Assembly (NCBI GenBank): GCA_029210625.1
Contig: JARGFU010000042.1
Coordinates: 1 to 34,401 of the forward strand
Origin: Deltaproteobacteria bacterium
Lineage (GTDB): Bacteria > Myxococcota > Myxococcia > SLRQ01
Reading direction: 5' to 3'
Length of the DNA: 34,401 bases
The position numbers and the translations under genes were made by a program. A model generated the notes under the pieces. The model was not told where the DNA came from. It ran no database searches and saw only the letters and a list, made by a program, of their open reading frames with translations. The stretch's first letter is position 1; each line of letters starts with the position of its first letter. This document shows, in pieces, positions 1 to 8,907 of this stretch.

Positions 1-1
1 G

Positions 2-1705
2 GAGGCCCCGCAGGCCGCCCCCGTCGCGGTGCCTCCCCCGGCGCCCGTCGCCCCCCGGCCGGCCGCGCCGCGCCCGGCAGCGCCGGTGCACGTGCCGGAC
101 GACGCGGACGTCGACTACACCCAGTTCGACGAGGCCCCCCCGAAGAAGTCCGGCAAGGCCGGGCTCATCGGCACCATCGCGGTGATGGTCCTCGGGGCCG
201 TCGGCCTGGCGGGCTACGGCTTCTGGTACACCCGCTCGGCAGAGAACGCCCGCGAGATGTCCAAGCTGCTGAAGACGGCTCAGGAGCAGCTCTCCCAGGA
301 CTCCTACGGTGCCTACCGCACCGCCTCCGGCACCCTCGAGCAGATCCTCGACGTGGATCCCGAGCAGTTCGCCGCGCACGCCTACCTCGCCTACATCAAC
401 ATCCTGCGCTGGGGTGTCCACGGCGAGGGCGAGACCTACAAGCAGCAGGGCGAGGAGCACATCCGGCAGGCCGAGGCCCATGGCATGGACCACAGCCACC
501 TGATCGCGGCGCGGGCCTACCACAAGTTCTTCAGCGGCGATCACGCCGGCGGCGCCGCCATCCTCGAGGAGGTCCTCGGCCGCGACGACGTGACCTCGGG
601 CCTGCTCTCGGGCGCGCTGGGCAGCATCTACCTCTGGGACGGAAATCTGGAGAAAGCCCAGGAGTGGCTGCTCAAGGCCAACCGCTTCTCCCCCGGCGAT
701 CCCTACATCCTCTCGACCCTCGGTGATCTCGAGCGGCGCAAGGGGAACATGAGCGGCTCCTGGAACTACTACGACCAGGCGCTGCGCTTCGACACCGGCC
801 ACGTCGAGTCCCTCCTGGGCAAGGCCCTGATCATCCTCGACAACGAGCGGATGGAGTCCGAGAAGGCCGATCCCCTCATCAAGCAGGTGAAGGGCCTGGA
901 CGCCCAGATGGTCTCGCCTCGCCAGGCGGCGCTCGCCGACTTCGCCCGGGCCCAGCTCCTCTACGAGCAGGGCAAGACCGAGGAGGCGAGGGCCGAGGAG
1001 GACAAGGCCCTGATCCTCCAGGGCAGCAACCCCGACATCCGCCTGATGATCGGGCGGCGCTTCTTCCGCGAGGAGAAGTTCGTCGAGGCCGAGGCCTCCA
1101 TCCGCCAGGCCATCGACCTCGAGCCCAAGCGGGCGCGCTTCTACGTCGAGCTGGCGCAGGTCCTCCTCAAGAAGAAGGGCGGCGCGAAGGAGGCGGTCAC
1201 CGCCCTGGAGAAGGCGCGGGCGACGATCCCCAACGACTCCAAGCTGCTCATCCTCCTGGGCGACGCCCACGCCGAGGGCGGCGACAAGGGCAAGGCGCTG
1301 GCGGCCTACAACCAGGCCATCACCGAGGAGGGCGGCACCTTCCCGGAGGCGCAGCTGGCCATCGGCAAGCTGCACCGGCGCTCCGGGGACCTCGACAAGT
1401 CCATCCCCGAGTTCGAGAAGGCGCTGGCCCAGTTCCAGGAGAAGATCCGGCCGCGCGGGCAGGCCGAGGCCTCCCTCGAGCTGGCGAAGGCTTACTTCGC
1501 CAAGGGCGACCACGAGAAGTCGAAGGAGTGGCTGGGCAAGGCCCTCAAGAACGACCCCTCCTTCGCGGACACCTACTTCTTCCTGGGCAAGTCGATGATC
1601 GGCACCAAGGCCACGAAGAGCGATGGCCAGACCGCCCTGGAGAACTACCTGAAGCTCGCGCCTTCGGGGCGGTACGCCGAGGAAGCCAAGAAGCTGCTGA
1701 AGTAG
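2..1705 (+). CDS. Membrane-anchored TPR protein, 5' end outside window
   Basis: The reading frame is open from the first codon of the window (base 2) to a TAG at 1703-1705, so the true start lies upstream. A GTG at 29 sits inside a Pro/Ala-rich stretch and is unlikely to be the start. From the GTG, residues 1-25 are a Pro/Ala linker, followed by an acidic patch, a Lys-rich segment and one hydrophobic helix (about residues 46-66). The remaining ~490 residues are tetratricopeptide-type helical repeats (segments such as WLLKANRFSPGDPYILSTLG). The layout linker-TM-TPR suggests a cytoplasmic N-terminal domain now missing (possibly a zinc ribbon, as in the protein at 14961) and TPRs outside the cytoplasm. 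It is probably a scaffold or assembly protein; no specific function is recognised. The next gene follows 39 bases later on the same strand. Confidence 0.85.
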   Translation, partial: EAPQAAPVAVPPPAPVAPRPAAPRPAAPVHVPDDADVDYTQFDEAPPKKSGKAGLIGTIAVMVLGAVGLAGYGFWYTRSAENAREMSKLLKTAQEQLSQDSYGAYRTASGTLEQILDVDPEQFAAHAYLAYINILRWGVHGEGETYKQQGEEHIRQAEAHGMDHSHLIAARAYHKFFSGDHAGGAAILEEVLGRDDVTSGLLSGALGSIYLWDGNLEKAQEWLLKANRFSPGDPYILSTLGDLERRKGNMSGSWNYYDQALRFDTGHVESLLGKALIILDNERMESEKADPLIKQVKGLDAQMVSPRQAALADFARAQLLYEQGKTEEARAEEDKALILQGSNPDIRLMIGRRFFREEKFVEAEASIRQAIDLEPKRARFYVELAQVLLKKKGGAKEAVTALEKARATIPNDSKLLILLGDAHAEGGDKGKALAAYNQAITEEGGTFPEAQLAIGKLHRRSGDLDKSIPEFEKALAQFQEKIRPRGQAEASLELAKAYFAKGDHEKSKEWLGKALKNDPSFADTYFFLGKSMIGTKATKSDGQTALENYLKLAPSGRYAEEAKKLLK

Positions 1706-1744
1706 CGGTCGCCCGCGCCGCCCCTGGCGCGAGATGGAGCGCGT

Positions 1745-2521
1745 GTGAAGAGCTGGAAGCGAGGGTTGCTCCTGGGGCTCCTGGTGGCCGGGCTGGCCGG
1801 CTGCCCGGAAGAGCCCGCGGACCCGGGGACGCCGCTCGCCGCCGAGGGGGGAGCGGCCACCGCCCCGGCGCCGCCGCCGCTCGAGGGGAAGCTCCTCCTG
1901 AAGGGGACGGTCCACTTCGAGGGTGAGGCTCCAGCCCGGGTGAAGCTCGACCGCCGCTCGGATCCGGTCTGCGCGAAGACCGACGCCTACGCGGAGGAGG
2001 TCCTCGTCGCCGACGGGAAGCTCGCCAACGTGGTGGTGACGATCTCCGACCCGCGCCTCCCGAAGAAGACGGCCTCCGAGGAGCTGACCATCGGCCAGGC
2101 AGCCTGCCTCTACCGCCCGCGGGTGCAGTGCGGCCTCGACGGTCAGGTCGTGCGGATCACCAACTCCGATCCCACCCTCCACAACGTCCATGGCTTCCGG
2201 GAGGGTGGGGCGAGGTCCTGGTTCAACCAGGCCCAGCTGCAGGGCGCGCCCGCGATCCGCAAGAAGCTCAAGGGACCCGAGGTCGCCGTCTTCAAGTGCG
2301 ACATCCACACCTGGATGGCCGCCTACGTCCGGGTCACCGAGAGCGGCCACTGCGCCGTCACCACGCCGGACGGGCGCTACGCCCTGCCGGGGCTCCCGCC
2401 GGGGACCTGGATGGTCACGGCCTGGCACGAGGTCTACGGCGAACAGCAGGCCGAGATCACCCTCGTCGAGGGGGAGGAGGCCCACCTCGACTTCAAATTC
2501 GGTCCGGCCGACGGACCCTGA
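1745..2521 (+). CDS. Cupredoxin-like lipoprotein with carboxypeptidase-regulatory-like C-terminus
   Basis: A 258-residue protein starting at GTG 1745, with a purine-rich GGAG about 8 bases upstream. The N-terminus is a lipoprotein signal: charged MKSWKR, a hydrophobic core, then LAGC with the lipidated Cys at residue 20. The mature part looks like a blue-copper (plastocyanin-type) fold. There is a His in a THS-like context (NSDPTLHNVHGF) and, later, the C-x2-H-x2-M cluster CDIHTWM, which matches a type 1 copper site of His, Cys, His and Met. After it comes a short beta domain (TTPDGRYALPGLPPGTWMVTAWH) typical of carboxypeptidase-regulatory-like repeats. Proteins of this build are often annotated as methylamine-utilisation or plastocyanin-like. 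The likely role is periplasmic electron transfer or copper binding at the membrane, possibly with the haem proteins encoded downstream, though that link is inference. Confidence 0.85.
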   Translation: MKSWKRGLLLGLLVAGLAGCPEEPADPGTPLAAEGGAATAPAPPPLEGKLLLKGTVHFEGEAPARVKLDRRSDPVCAKTDAYAEEVLVADGKLANVVVTISDPRLPKKTASEELTIGQAACLYRPRVQCGLDGQVVRITNSDPTLHNVHGFREGGARSWFNQAQLQGAPAIRKKLKGPEVAVFKCDIHTWMAAYVRVTESGHCAVTTPDGRYALPGLPPGTWMVTAWHEVYGEQQAEITLVEGEEAHLDFKFGPADGP

Positions 2522-2559
2522 CCCCCGGGGGCCACATGTGGTATCGGCAGGAGAGGACG

Positions 2560-3681
2560 ATGCGGAATTTCACGATCCCACTCCTGGCGCTGGTCTGGCT
2601 CGGCGCCGCGTGCAGCCTCTCCCTCGATCTCGACGAGCGCGAGGGGCACCCTTGCTCCGCCCAGGGCAAGTGCCTGCCCGGCTACCGCTGCGTGGAGGCC
2701 GTCTGTGTCCCCACCGAGGGGATGGGCCAGCTCTGCGATCCCGACTGTGCGGACGGTCAGAAGTGCGACCTGCGGGTGGGTGAGTGCAAGAACGCCTGCG
2801 CCGCCTCGGTCTGCCCCACCGGGCAGACCTGCACCGCGGGGACCGCCTGCGCCGTGCCCGTCGAGGGTGGGCTCGGCGCGCCCTGCACCCGGGACACCGA
2901 GTGCAGCTCCTTCGTCGACGGCTGCCGGGACGGCGCTACCCCCGCCAGCCTCGACTGTGCCTGCTTCTATCCCGTCGGCGCCCAGGGCGGCGTCTGCCTG
3001 GCGATGCCCAAGATGGCCCAGGACTGCGCGGCCTGCCCCGAGGGCAGCGGGTGCGCGGAGGCCGCCTTCTCCCGGGCAGGCCAGGCCACGGTCTGCATCC
3101 CCGGTGGCTTCCGGGCCTGCGCCGGCGCGGTCGACTGCATGGACGAGGCCTCCGAGACCCCGATGCACTGCGGTGTCTTCGGCTGGCCCTCGGATCCCCT
3201 CTGGACGGGGGCGGCCAGCGGGCTGGGCTTCCTCACCGCCTGCGTGAGCAGCAGCCCCGACGCCTCCATCGCCATCGGCGAGGTCTGTGATCCCGCGATG
3301 CCCCAGGCCTGCGCCAGCGGCCTCTGCCTCCCCACGCCGGGGGGCGGCCACCTCTGCTCCGCCGCCTGCGGGACCGATCCCGGCTGCCAGGGCATCGGGG
3401 TCGGGCGCTGCGTCGAGACCTACCTCGAGACCTACCTCGAGACCTACGTGGCCGCCCAGAGCGTGGAGGGCACCACCCGGGTCTGCGGCTCCTCGCCCAC
3501 CCTCGGGGCCTCCTGCGCCGAGGCCAGCGGCGGCGCCAACGTCTGCGGCACCGACGCGCCGCTCTGCCGGATGCACCCCGCGGACAACGTCGCGCTCTGC
3601 ACCCGCAGCTGCCAGACCGACGCCGACTGCCCGGGGGAGAAGGGCTTCGCCTGCCACCCCGACGGCTTCTACTGCTTCTGA
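2560..3681 (+). CDS. Cysteine-rich lipoprotein
   Basis: A 373-residue protein. The ATG at 2560 was chosen because GGCAGGAGAGG ends 3-4 bases before it and because it opens a clean lipoprotein signal (MRNFTIPLLALVWLGAAC, Cys18). An ATG at 2536 is possible but would add a polar leader. The mature protein is packed with Cys in short loops (for example CSAQGKCLPGYRCVEAVC and CPTGQTCTAGTAC). This pattern is common in myxobacterial and other deltaproteobacterial surface lipoproteins, where the Cys probably form disulfides. A triple repeat ETYLETYLETYV comes from a 12-base tandem repeat at 3415-3450. No enzymatic motif is seen. It is convergent with a larger Cys-rich lipoprotein gene of similar style. 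Confidence 0.85.
   Translation: MRNFTIPLLALVWLGAACSLSLDLDEREGHPCSAQGKCLPGYRCVEAVCVPTEGMGQLCDPDCADGQKCDLRVGECKNACAASVCPTGQTCTAGTACAVPVEGGLGAPCTRDTECSSFVDGCRDGATPASLDCACFYPVGAQGGVCLAMPKMAQDCAACPEGSGCAEAAFSRAGQATVCIPGGFRACAGAVDCMDEASETPMHCGVFGWPSDPLWTGAASGLGFLTACVSSSPDASIAIGEVCDPAMPQACASGLCLPTPGGGHLCSAACGTDPGCQGIGVGRCVETYLETYLETYVAAQSVEGTTRVCGSSPTLGASCAEASGGANVCGTDAPLCRMHPADNVALCTRSCQTDADCPGEKGFACHPDGFYCF
3415..3450 (+). repeat. 12-bp tandem repeat, three copies
   Basis: The unit GAGACCTACCTC occurs at 3415-3426 and 3427-3438, and as GAGACCTACGTG at 3439-3450. It encodes ETYL-ETYL-ETYV inside the Cys-rich lipoprotein. The first two copies are identical, so this looks like a recent in-frame expansion. 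Confidence 0.9.
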
Positions 3682-3691
3682 AAAGGGCGCC

Positions 3692-3707
3692 GCGGTGTCC
3701 CCACCGC
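3692..3707. terminator. Weak hairpin between convergent lipoprotein genes
   Basis: GCGGTG (3692-3697), loop TCCC, CACCGC (3702-3707), 11 bases after the stop codon of the upstream gene. There is no T-run, so termination is only a possibility. The rest of the 169-base convergent spacer holds nothing I recognise. Confidence 0.25.
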
Positions 3708-3850
3708 AGCGCCGCGGTCGTGCGACTCGAGCGCGATCAGCGAAGCCATCGGCGAGCCGGGACGCCCGCCACTGATCCCCGGGCACCTCGAGAGACGGGA
3801 GGAGATTCCCTTCGAGAGGATGAAGAGCTACCGGGGATGCTGCAGGTGGC

Positions 3851-6643
3851 CTAGCCCGGGTCGGGGAAGCAGACCTTCGAGCGGCCGGGGTTGAGCTCCT
3901 GGCAGGTGTAGCTCGCCCGGCAGGACGAGTTGCTGGAGCAGGTGTCCAGGCACCAGGCGAAGTGCTCGGTCCCCTGCGGGGTGTCGTAGCGGAAGTCGAT
4001 GCAGGCCGAGCCGCTGGGGCAGGCGGTGCCGTCGGTGCAGTCCCAGAGGCAGTACCCGCCCAGGAAGTTGCCGTCGGGATCCTCCTCGGCGCAGGTGCCG
4101 TGGACGCCGCCGTTGCAGTCGCGGATCCGCGTGCAGGGGGCGCCCGGCGCGCCGCTGCCCTTGGCCGCCGGCCAGCAGGCGCGCGTGCCCGACTGCACCC
4201 GATCGAAGCAGTCGTAGTCGGCGCGGCACTTCGCGGCGCTGCCGCTCTCGCAGTGCAGGCACTCGCCGTTCACGTCGGCCGAGCAGTAGGTGCCGTCGGG
4301 GCAGGCCACGGTCCCCGAGCAGGTCGAGCTGTAGGCGCAGTAGCCCACGTTGGCGCCGACCGCGGGGGCGGTCAGGACGGTCTTGCAGGTCGTCCCCGAG
4401 GGGCACTCCGCGTAGAGATCCTCGATCTCGTTGTCGAGATCACAGAGCCGCAGGTTGTCGCAGCAGAGGGTGTCCATGCAGTAGCGAGCGTCGTCCATGA
4501 CGGTGCAGGCGCCCGCGCCCGAGCACCCGCCGCTGCTGCAGTTCTGCGTGCAGTAGCCGGCCGGGAAGGCCGCCGGCAGGAAGCAGGTGCCGGTGTTTCC
4601 GCCACCGCACTCGTCGATGGCGGTGCAGGTGTCGCCCGTCACGCCGCCGCCGCCGGCGTAGCCCGCGCACTCGTTCACGCCGTCGCCGTCGTGATCCCAG
4701 CAGCGGAAGCCCTGGCGGGTGCAGTCGGAGTGGGAGCTGCAGGACTCGAAGCAGATGCCGCCCGAGACGCCCTCGTAGGTGCCCATGGCCGAGCAGTGGG
4801 AGCCGCTGGGGCAGGGGTAGCCGTCGGCGCAGGGCGCGCTGCAGTAGCCGCCGCGCCAGGCGTTGTCCTTCTGCAGGATGCAGATGTTGTCCTCGCACTG
4901 ATCGTCGTCGGTGCAGCCGTCGCCCACCTGGCCGGAGCCGCCGCTGATCCCGGGCATGCAGATCAGGCCCTCGCCCACGTCCTTGCAGGTGTAGTTGGGC
5001 TGGCAGTCCGCGTCGGAGGCGCAGGTGATCTCGCAGGTGCTCTGGCCGTCCGCGCCGTTGACGCAGCGCTGGCCCGGGCCACAGTCGGTGTCGGCGTTGC
5101 AGCCCTGGGCGCAGGTGCCGGCGCCGGTGTCGGCGCCCTGGCAGATCACGCCGACGCCGCCGGCGCAGTCGGCCACCGAGCTGCAGGGCGCCCCCGGCCC
5201 CCCGGTGCCGCTGCCGTAGGGGACGCAGCCGGTGGTGCTCCCCTGCTCGACGCAGGCGTAGCCGCCCGAGCGGCAGTCGAGGTTGGAGTTGCAGCTCTGG
5301 ATGCACTGCCCGGAGCCGCAGACGCTCCCCGGAGGGCAGTCGTTGCTGGTGGTGCAGCCCAGGCTGCAGTAGCCGCCGGGGTGGGTGCCGGTCAGGCAGT
5401 TGCCGAAGGCGCACTCGGTGTCGGCCGTGCAGGGGTCACCGATGTTGCCTCCCGGTGAGCACTCGTTGCTGCCGTCGCCGTCCCAGTCGGAGCAGAGGTA
5501 GCCGGCCCGGCAGTTGGCGCTGGTGGCGCAGTCGACCACGCAGACCGAGGCGCCCGCGTCGAAGCCGCAGTGGGTGCCGGCGGGGCAGGCCGGCTTCCCG
5601 GAGCCGCAGCCCGTGGTGCAATAGCCCCCCGGGCCGCCCGCGGGATCGGCGATGCAGATCGCCCCGGCGCCGCCGGCGCAGTTGGCCACCGAGGTGCAGG
5701 CGTCGCCGACCTGGCCTGTGCCGGTCCCGCCGGGGACGCACTCCTGTTGGCTGTCGCCGTCGGCGTCGGTGCAGATGTAACCGGTTCGGGCGCAGGTCGT
5801 GCCCGAGCAGTTCTCGACGCAGATGCCCCTGCCGCCGGAGCGGAAGGCGCAGTGGCTGCCGGTGCCGCACTGAGAGGTGGTGGTGCACCAGGTGGTGCAG
5901 TAGCCGCTCGGCCACCCGCTCACGGTCGAGGTCTGGCAGTAGCCGGTGGTGCAGTCGCGATCGTTCTGGCACTGGCTGCCGACCTCGCCGTTGGGGTCGA
6001 TCGCGTGGCCGTCGACGGTGCAGAGCTGGCCGGTCGGCGGGTCCCCGCAGTTGACGATCCCGTCGCAGCCGTTGGAGATGACCCCGCAGCGGCCGGCCGG
6101 GCAGGAGGTGATCGGATCGCAGGGGTCACTGCCGCAGCGGTTCGGGCCGCCGCCGCCGCAGATCCCGCTCGAGCAGGAGCCGCCGGCGCCGCCGCAGCCG
6201 ACCCGGCCGCCGCAGCCGTCGGGGATCTCACCGCACTCGGCGCCCGCCTGGGCGCAGCTGCGCCGCTCGCAGGTGGGCACGCCGCAATCGCGGCTGTCCT
6301 CACCCGAGCAGACCAGCCCGCCGCTGCAGAAGCCGCAGGTGAGCGTGCCGCCGCAGCCATCGGGGATCTCGCCGCAGACGGCGCTCGCCTCCGCGCAGCT
6401 GCTCCGGGAGCAGGAGAGGAGGCCGCCGCAGACGCCCTCGACCCCGTTCCCTCCGCAGGTCAGCCCACCACCGCAGTAGCCGCAGTGGACCTCGTGACCG
6501 CACCCGTCGTCGACGGGTCCGCAGTTCCTGCCGAGCTCCTCGCAGGTCGCCGGAGTACACGCGCCGTTCGGAAGACCGCCGCCGCACGTACAGCCGGAGA
6601 GTGCGCTGAGGAGCAGCCCTCCCAGAATGAGCATCCTTCGCAC
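3851..6643 (-). CDS. Large repetitive cysteine-rich lipoprotein
   Basis: About 930 residues. I chose GTG at 6643 because it gives a normal charged signal peptide ([18 protein letters not shown], lipidated Cys18). ATG at 6634 is the alternative and gives the same lipobox. After the Cys the protein is a chain of Cys-rich modules. The first ~200 residues hold repeats of the form C-EE/A-G-x-C-G-x-I-P-D-G-CGG-x-x-x-CG-x-C. The rest has longer modules (about 80-90 residues) with recurring elements GDACTSxxxC, GGYC, CPxGTHC, CRxGYxCxDxDGDGxxEC. The DxDGDG motifs resemble calcium-binding loops. The likely location is the outer surface or periplasm; adhesion or structural roles are plausible but nothing proves them. 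It is convergent with the Cys-rich lipoprotein at 2560 and divergent from the cytochrome operon at 6837. Confidence 0.85.
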   Translation of the reverse strand: MRRMLILGGLLLSALSGCTCGGGLPNGACTPATCEELGRNCGPVDDGCGHEVHCGYCGGGLTCGGNGVEGVCGGLLSCSRSSCAEASAVCGEIPDGCGGTLTCGFCSGGLVCSGEDSRDCGVPTCERRSCAQAGAECGEIPDGCGGRVGCGGAGGSCSSGICGGGGPNRCGSDPCDPITSCPAGRCGVISNGCDGIVNCGDPPTGQLCTVDGHAIDPNGEVGSQCQNDRDCTTGYCQTSTVSGWPSGYCTTWCTTTSQCGTGSHCAFRSGGRGICVENCSGTTCARTGYICTDADGDSQQECVPGGTGTGQVGDACTSVANCAGGAGAICIADPAGGPGGYCTTGCGSGKPACPAGTHCGFDAGASVCVVDCATSANCRAGYLCSDWDGDGSNECSPGGNIGDPCTADTECAFGNCLTGTHPGGYCSLGCTTSNDCPPGSVCGSGQCIQSCNSNLDCRSGGYACVEQGSTTGCVPYGSGTGGPGAPCSSVADCAGGVGVICQGADTGAGTCAQGCNADTDCGPGQRCVNGADGQSTCEITCASDADCQPNYTCKDVGEGLICMPGISGGSGQVGDGCTDDDQCEDNICILQKDNAWRGGYCSAPCADGYPCPSGSHCSAMGTYEGVSGGICFESCSSHSDCTRQGFRCWDHDGDGVNECAGYAGGGGVTGDTCTAIDECGGGNTGTCFLPAAFPAGYCTQNCSSGGCSGAGACTVMDDARYCMDTLCCDNLRLCDLDNEIEDLYAECPSGTTCKTVLTAPAVGANVGYCAYSSTCSGTVACPDGTYCSADVNGECLHCESGSAAKCRADYDCFDRVQSGTRACWPAAKGSGAPGAPCTRIRDCNGGVHGTCAEEDPDGNFLGGYCLWDCTDGTACPSGSACIDFRYDTPQGTEHFAWCLDTCSSNSSCRASYTCQELNPGRSKVCFPDPG

Positions 6644-6669
6644 GATCCCGAGCGTACAACCCCCAGAGG

Positions 6670-6684
6670 CCGGTGGTCCACCGG
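6670..6684. promoter_or_regulatory. Perfect palindrome in divergent intergenic region
   Basis: CCGGTGG-T-CCACCGG, 7-base arms around one base. It lies between the divergently transcribed Cys-rich lipoprotein gene and the Rieske operon, about 27 bases upstream of the lipoprotein start. It could be an operator for a dimeric regulator; this is inference from symmetry and position only. Confidence 0.3.
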
Positions 6685-6742
6685 ACACCTGGCCGCGGGA
6701 AGAAAAGACCTCCCCCCGGGCGGCCACCCCCCGGGGGGGTCG

Positions 6743-6771
6743 TTGACACCTCCCCGGGGCGCTGGTTCAGT
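6743..6771 (+). promoter_or_regulatory. Candidate sigma-70 promoter of cytochrome operon
   Basis: A perfect TTGACA at 6743-6748, a 17-base spacer, then TTCAGT at 6766-6771 (weak -10). The start codon of the Rieske gene is 66 bases downstream. Just upstream is a C-run/G-run palindrome (about 6727-6740) that may be structural or regulatory. The TTGACA is the main support. Confidence 0.4.
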
Positions 6772-6836
6772 GCGGAGGACCTCGCGGGAGGGGCGCGCAG
6801 GGCCGCGGGGCTCCCCGCGAGGAGACGAGCGCAGCG

Positions 6837-7385
6837 ATGGAAGAAGCAGGCGAGCCGCACCTCGAGCCGGCGGGGCAGACCGGCGACCACCTCTGGTCGC
6901 GGCGCAGCCTCCTCGCGCTCACCGGGTGGGGCGCCGTCTTCGGGGGCCTCGCGGTGGCGCTGGCGGCCTTCGTGCGCTTCCTTTTCCCCCGGGTGCTCTT
7001 CGAGCCGCCGAGCACCTTCAAGGCCGGCTTCCCGGCGGAGTACCGGGTCGGCACCGTCTCCGAGCGCTTCAAGGAGCGGGAGCAGGTGTGGATCGCGCGG
7101 AACGAGGAGGGCTTCTACGCCTTGCTGGCGGTCTGCACCCACCTGGGCTGCACCCCCCGCTGGCAGGCCAGCGACGCCCGCTTCCGTTGCCCCTGTCATG
7201 GCTCGGGCTTCCACCGGGACGGCTCGAACTTCGAGGGGCCCGCGCCCCGGCCCCTGGAGCGCGTGCGGATCTCCCTCGCCGACGACGGCCAGCTCCTGGT
7301 CGATCGCGCCCGCCGCTACCGGCACGAGCTGGGCGAGTGGGGGGAGGAGGGCGCCTTCCTGCCCTACCGGGAGGGGCAGGGATGA
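6837..7385 (+). CDS. qcrA: Rieske iron-sulfur subunit of quinol:cytochrome c oxidoreductase
   Basis: A 182-residue Rieske protein carrying the [2Fe-2S] cluster that takes the first electron from quinol. Cluster motifs are complete: CTHLGC (residues 100-105) and CPCHGS (118-123). The N-terminus has a twin-arginine motif, SRRSLLAL (21-28), followed by one transmembrane helix (about 30-50), as expected for Tat-dependent insertion. GAGGAG lies about 13 bases before the ATG. The stop overlaps the start of the cytochrome b gene (ATGA), so the two are translationally coupled. It is the first gene of a four-gene operon for a bc/b6f-type complex. Confidence 0.95.
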   Translation: MEEAGEPHLEPAGQTGDHLWSRRSLLALTGWGAVFGGLAVALAAFVRFLFPRVLFEPPSTFKAGFPAEYRVGTVSERFKEREQVWIARNEEGFYALLAVCTHLGCTPRWQASDARFRCPCHGSGFHRDGSNFEGPAPRPLERVRISLADDGQLLVDRARRYRHELGEWGEEGAFLPYREGQG

Positions 7386-8149
7386 GCCGGCGCTCGCTCT
7401 GGGAGCGGATCCTCGCCTCGCAGCTCTGGCGCTCGATCTTCCGCCACGGCTACGCGGACACGCCTCGCAACCGGGTGCTGCAGATCTCCTCCAACGTCTG
7501 GCTGCACCTGCACCCCACCAAGGTGCCACGCCACGCCGTGCGGTTCCGCTACACCTGGTGCGCCGGAGGGCTCTCCTTCCTGCTCTTCCTGGTCACCGTC
7601 GTCACCGGCGTGGTGCTGATGTTCTACTACCGGCCCACCGCCGAGTACGCCTACGCCGACATCAAGTACCTCGACTTCGACGTGCCCTTCGGGATGCTGA
7701 TGCGGAACCTGCACCGCTGGGGCGCCCACGCGATGGTGGTCCTCGTCTGGCTGCACATGCTGCGGGTCTTCCTGACCGGCTCCTACAAGGCGCCGCGCGA
7801 GTTCAACTGGGTCGTCGGGGTGGGGCTGCTGGCGCTCACGCTGCTGCTCTCCTTCACCGGCTACCTGCTGCCCTGGGATCAGCTCGCCCTCTGGGCGGTC
7901 ACGGTGGGCACGAACATGGCCCGGGCGGCCCCCTTCCTGGGGCACGAGGGGCCCTTCGGGGCCGAGCTGGGCGCGACCGCCCGCCACGATCTGCGCGCGC
8001 TCTTCACCGGCGGCTCGGTGGTCGGGCCGCCCACCCTGCTGCGCTTCTACGTCCTCCACTGCATCTTCCTGCCCCTCCTCGCCTCGCTCGGGATGGTCCT
8101 GCACTTCTGGCGGGTCCGGAAGGACGGCGGCATCTCGGGGCCCCTCTAG
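7382..8149 (+). CDS. qcrB: Cytochrome b6-like subunit (N-terminal cytochrome b)
   Basis: A 255-residue, four-helix cytochrome b core. The four haem-ligating His are visible as H111 and H125 (HRWGAH...WLHML) and H226 and H241. The 14-residue spacing between the last two is the cytochrome b6 pattern; classical bc1 has 13. Cys60, in WCAGGLSF just before the first helix, aligns with YCLGG of plant and cyanobacterial b6, where that Cys covalently holds the high-spin haem c_n (c_i). The Qo region [19 protein letters not shown] is conserved. It acts in the cytoplasmic membrane, oxidising quinol (probably menaquinol in this lineage). The gene overlaps the Rieske gene by 4 bases and is followed after 2 bases by subunit IV. 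Confidence 0.95.
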   Translation: MSRRSLWERILASQLWRSIFRHGYADTPRNRVLQISSNVWLHLHPTKVPRHAVRFRYTWCAGGLSFLLFLVTVVTGVVLMFYYRPTAEYAYADIKYLDFDVPFGMLMRNLHRWGAHAMVVLVWLHMLRVFLTGSYKAPREFNWVVGVGLLALTLLLSFTGYLLPWDQLALWAVTVGTNMARAAPFLGHEGPFGAELGATARHDLRALFTGGSVVGPPTLLRFYVLHCIFLPLLASLGMVLHFWRVRKDGGISGPL

Positions 8150-8151
8150 GC

Positions 8152-8907
8152 ATGAGCGCTGGCGAGCGAAAGACGAGCGAGCTCCCCGACAGGGTGCACG
8201 CCTGGCCGCACCTGGTGAAGGTGGAGTTCATCGCGGCGCTGCTGATGCTCGCCTTCCTCCTGGCCTGGTCGATCCTGCTCGACGCGCCCCTGGAGGAGCC
8301 GGCCAACCCGGCGGTGACGCCCGATCCCTCCAAGGCCCCCTGGTACTTCGTGGGGTTGCAGGAGCTGCTGGTCTACTTCGACCCCTGGATCGCCGGGGTG
8401 CTGCTGCCGCTGATGATCCTCACCGGGCTGGTGGCCATCCCCTACGTCGACCGGAACCCGAAGGGGAACGGCGGCTACACCCTGCGCGAGCGCCCCTTCG
8501 CGCTGGCGGTCTTCCTCTTCGGGTTCCTCGGCCTGTGGATCGTGCCCATCGTGGTCGGGGCCCTCTTCCGCGGGCCGGGCTGGCACTTCTACTGGCCCTG
8601 GGAGACCTGGGAGGTGGGCCGGGCGGTGGCGGCCGCCAGCGTGGATCTGCCCTGGCTGCTCGGGGCGCGCGGCGCCGCGGCCCAGCAGGTGGTCGGGGGC
8701 GGGCTCGTCCTGGCCTGGCTCTTCCTCACCCTCGCCGGCCCCTGGTTGCTCTGGCGCCGCCGGCCCTTCTTCGTGCAGCTGGGGCTGCTGCGCTGGCTGG
8801 TGGTGGGCGTCCACCTCTCGGTGATGCTGGGGGTGGTGGTGAAGGTGGCGCTGCGCCTCCTCTTCTCGGTGAAGTACGTCTGGGTCACCCCCTGGTTCAG
8901 CCTATGA
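8152..8907 (+). CDS. Subunit IV-like protein (C-terminal cytochrome b)
   Basis: A 251-residue membrane protein equivalent to the C-terminal half of cytochrome b (b6f subunit IV, extended). After a short N-terminus there is a first helix (about 22-42), then PANPAVTPDPSKAPWYFVG. The usual Qo-site PEWY motif is replaced by APWY, leaving the catalytic Glu position without an acid, a variant I associate with menaquinol-type complexes. At least five further hydrophobic helices follow, more than the three of plant subunit IV. It completes the quinol-oxidising site with the preceding gene. The stop overlaps the next gene's ATG (ATGA at 8904-8907). Confidence 0.9.
   Translation: MSAGERKTSELPDRVHAWPHLVKVEFIAALLMLAFLLAWSILLDAPLEEPANPAVTPDPSKAPWYFVGLQELLVYFDPWIAGVLLPLMILTGLVAIPYVDRNPKGNGGYTLRERPFALAVFLFGFLGLWIVPIVVGALFRGPGWHFYWPWETWEVGRAVAAASVDLPWLLGARGAAAQQVVGGGLVLAWLFLTLAGPWLLWRRRPFFVQLGLLRWLVVGVHLSVMLGVVVKVALRLLFSVKYVWVTPWFSL

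Noticed and set aside
3962-5458. Long + strand open frame across the Cys-rich lipoprotein gene
   Set aside because: The product is Ala/Val/Gly-rich with no motif and is antisense to a frame with a lipobox and regular Cys repeats.
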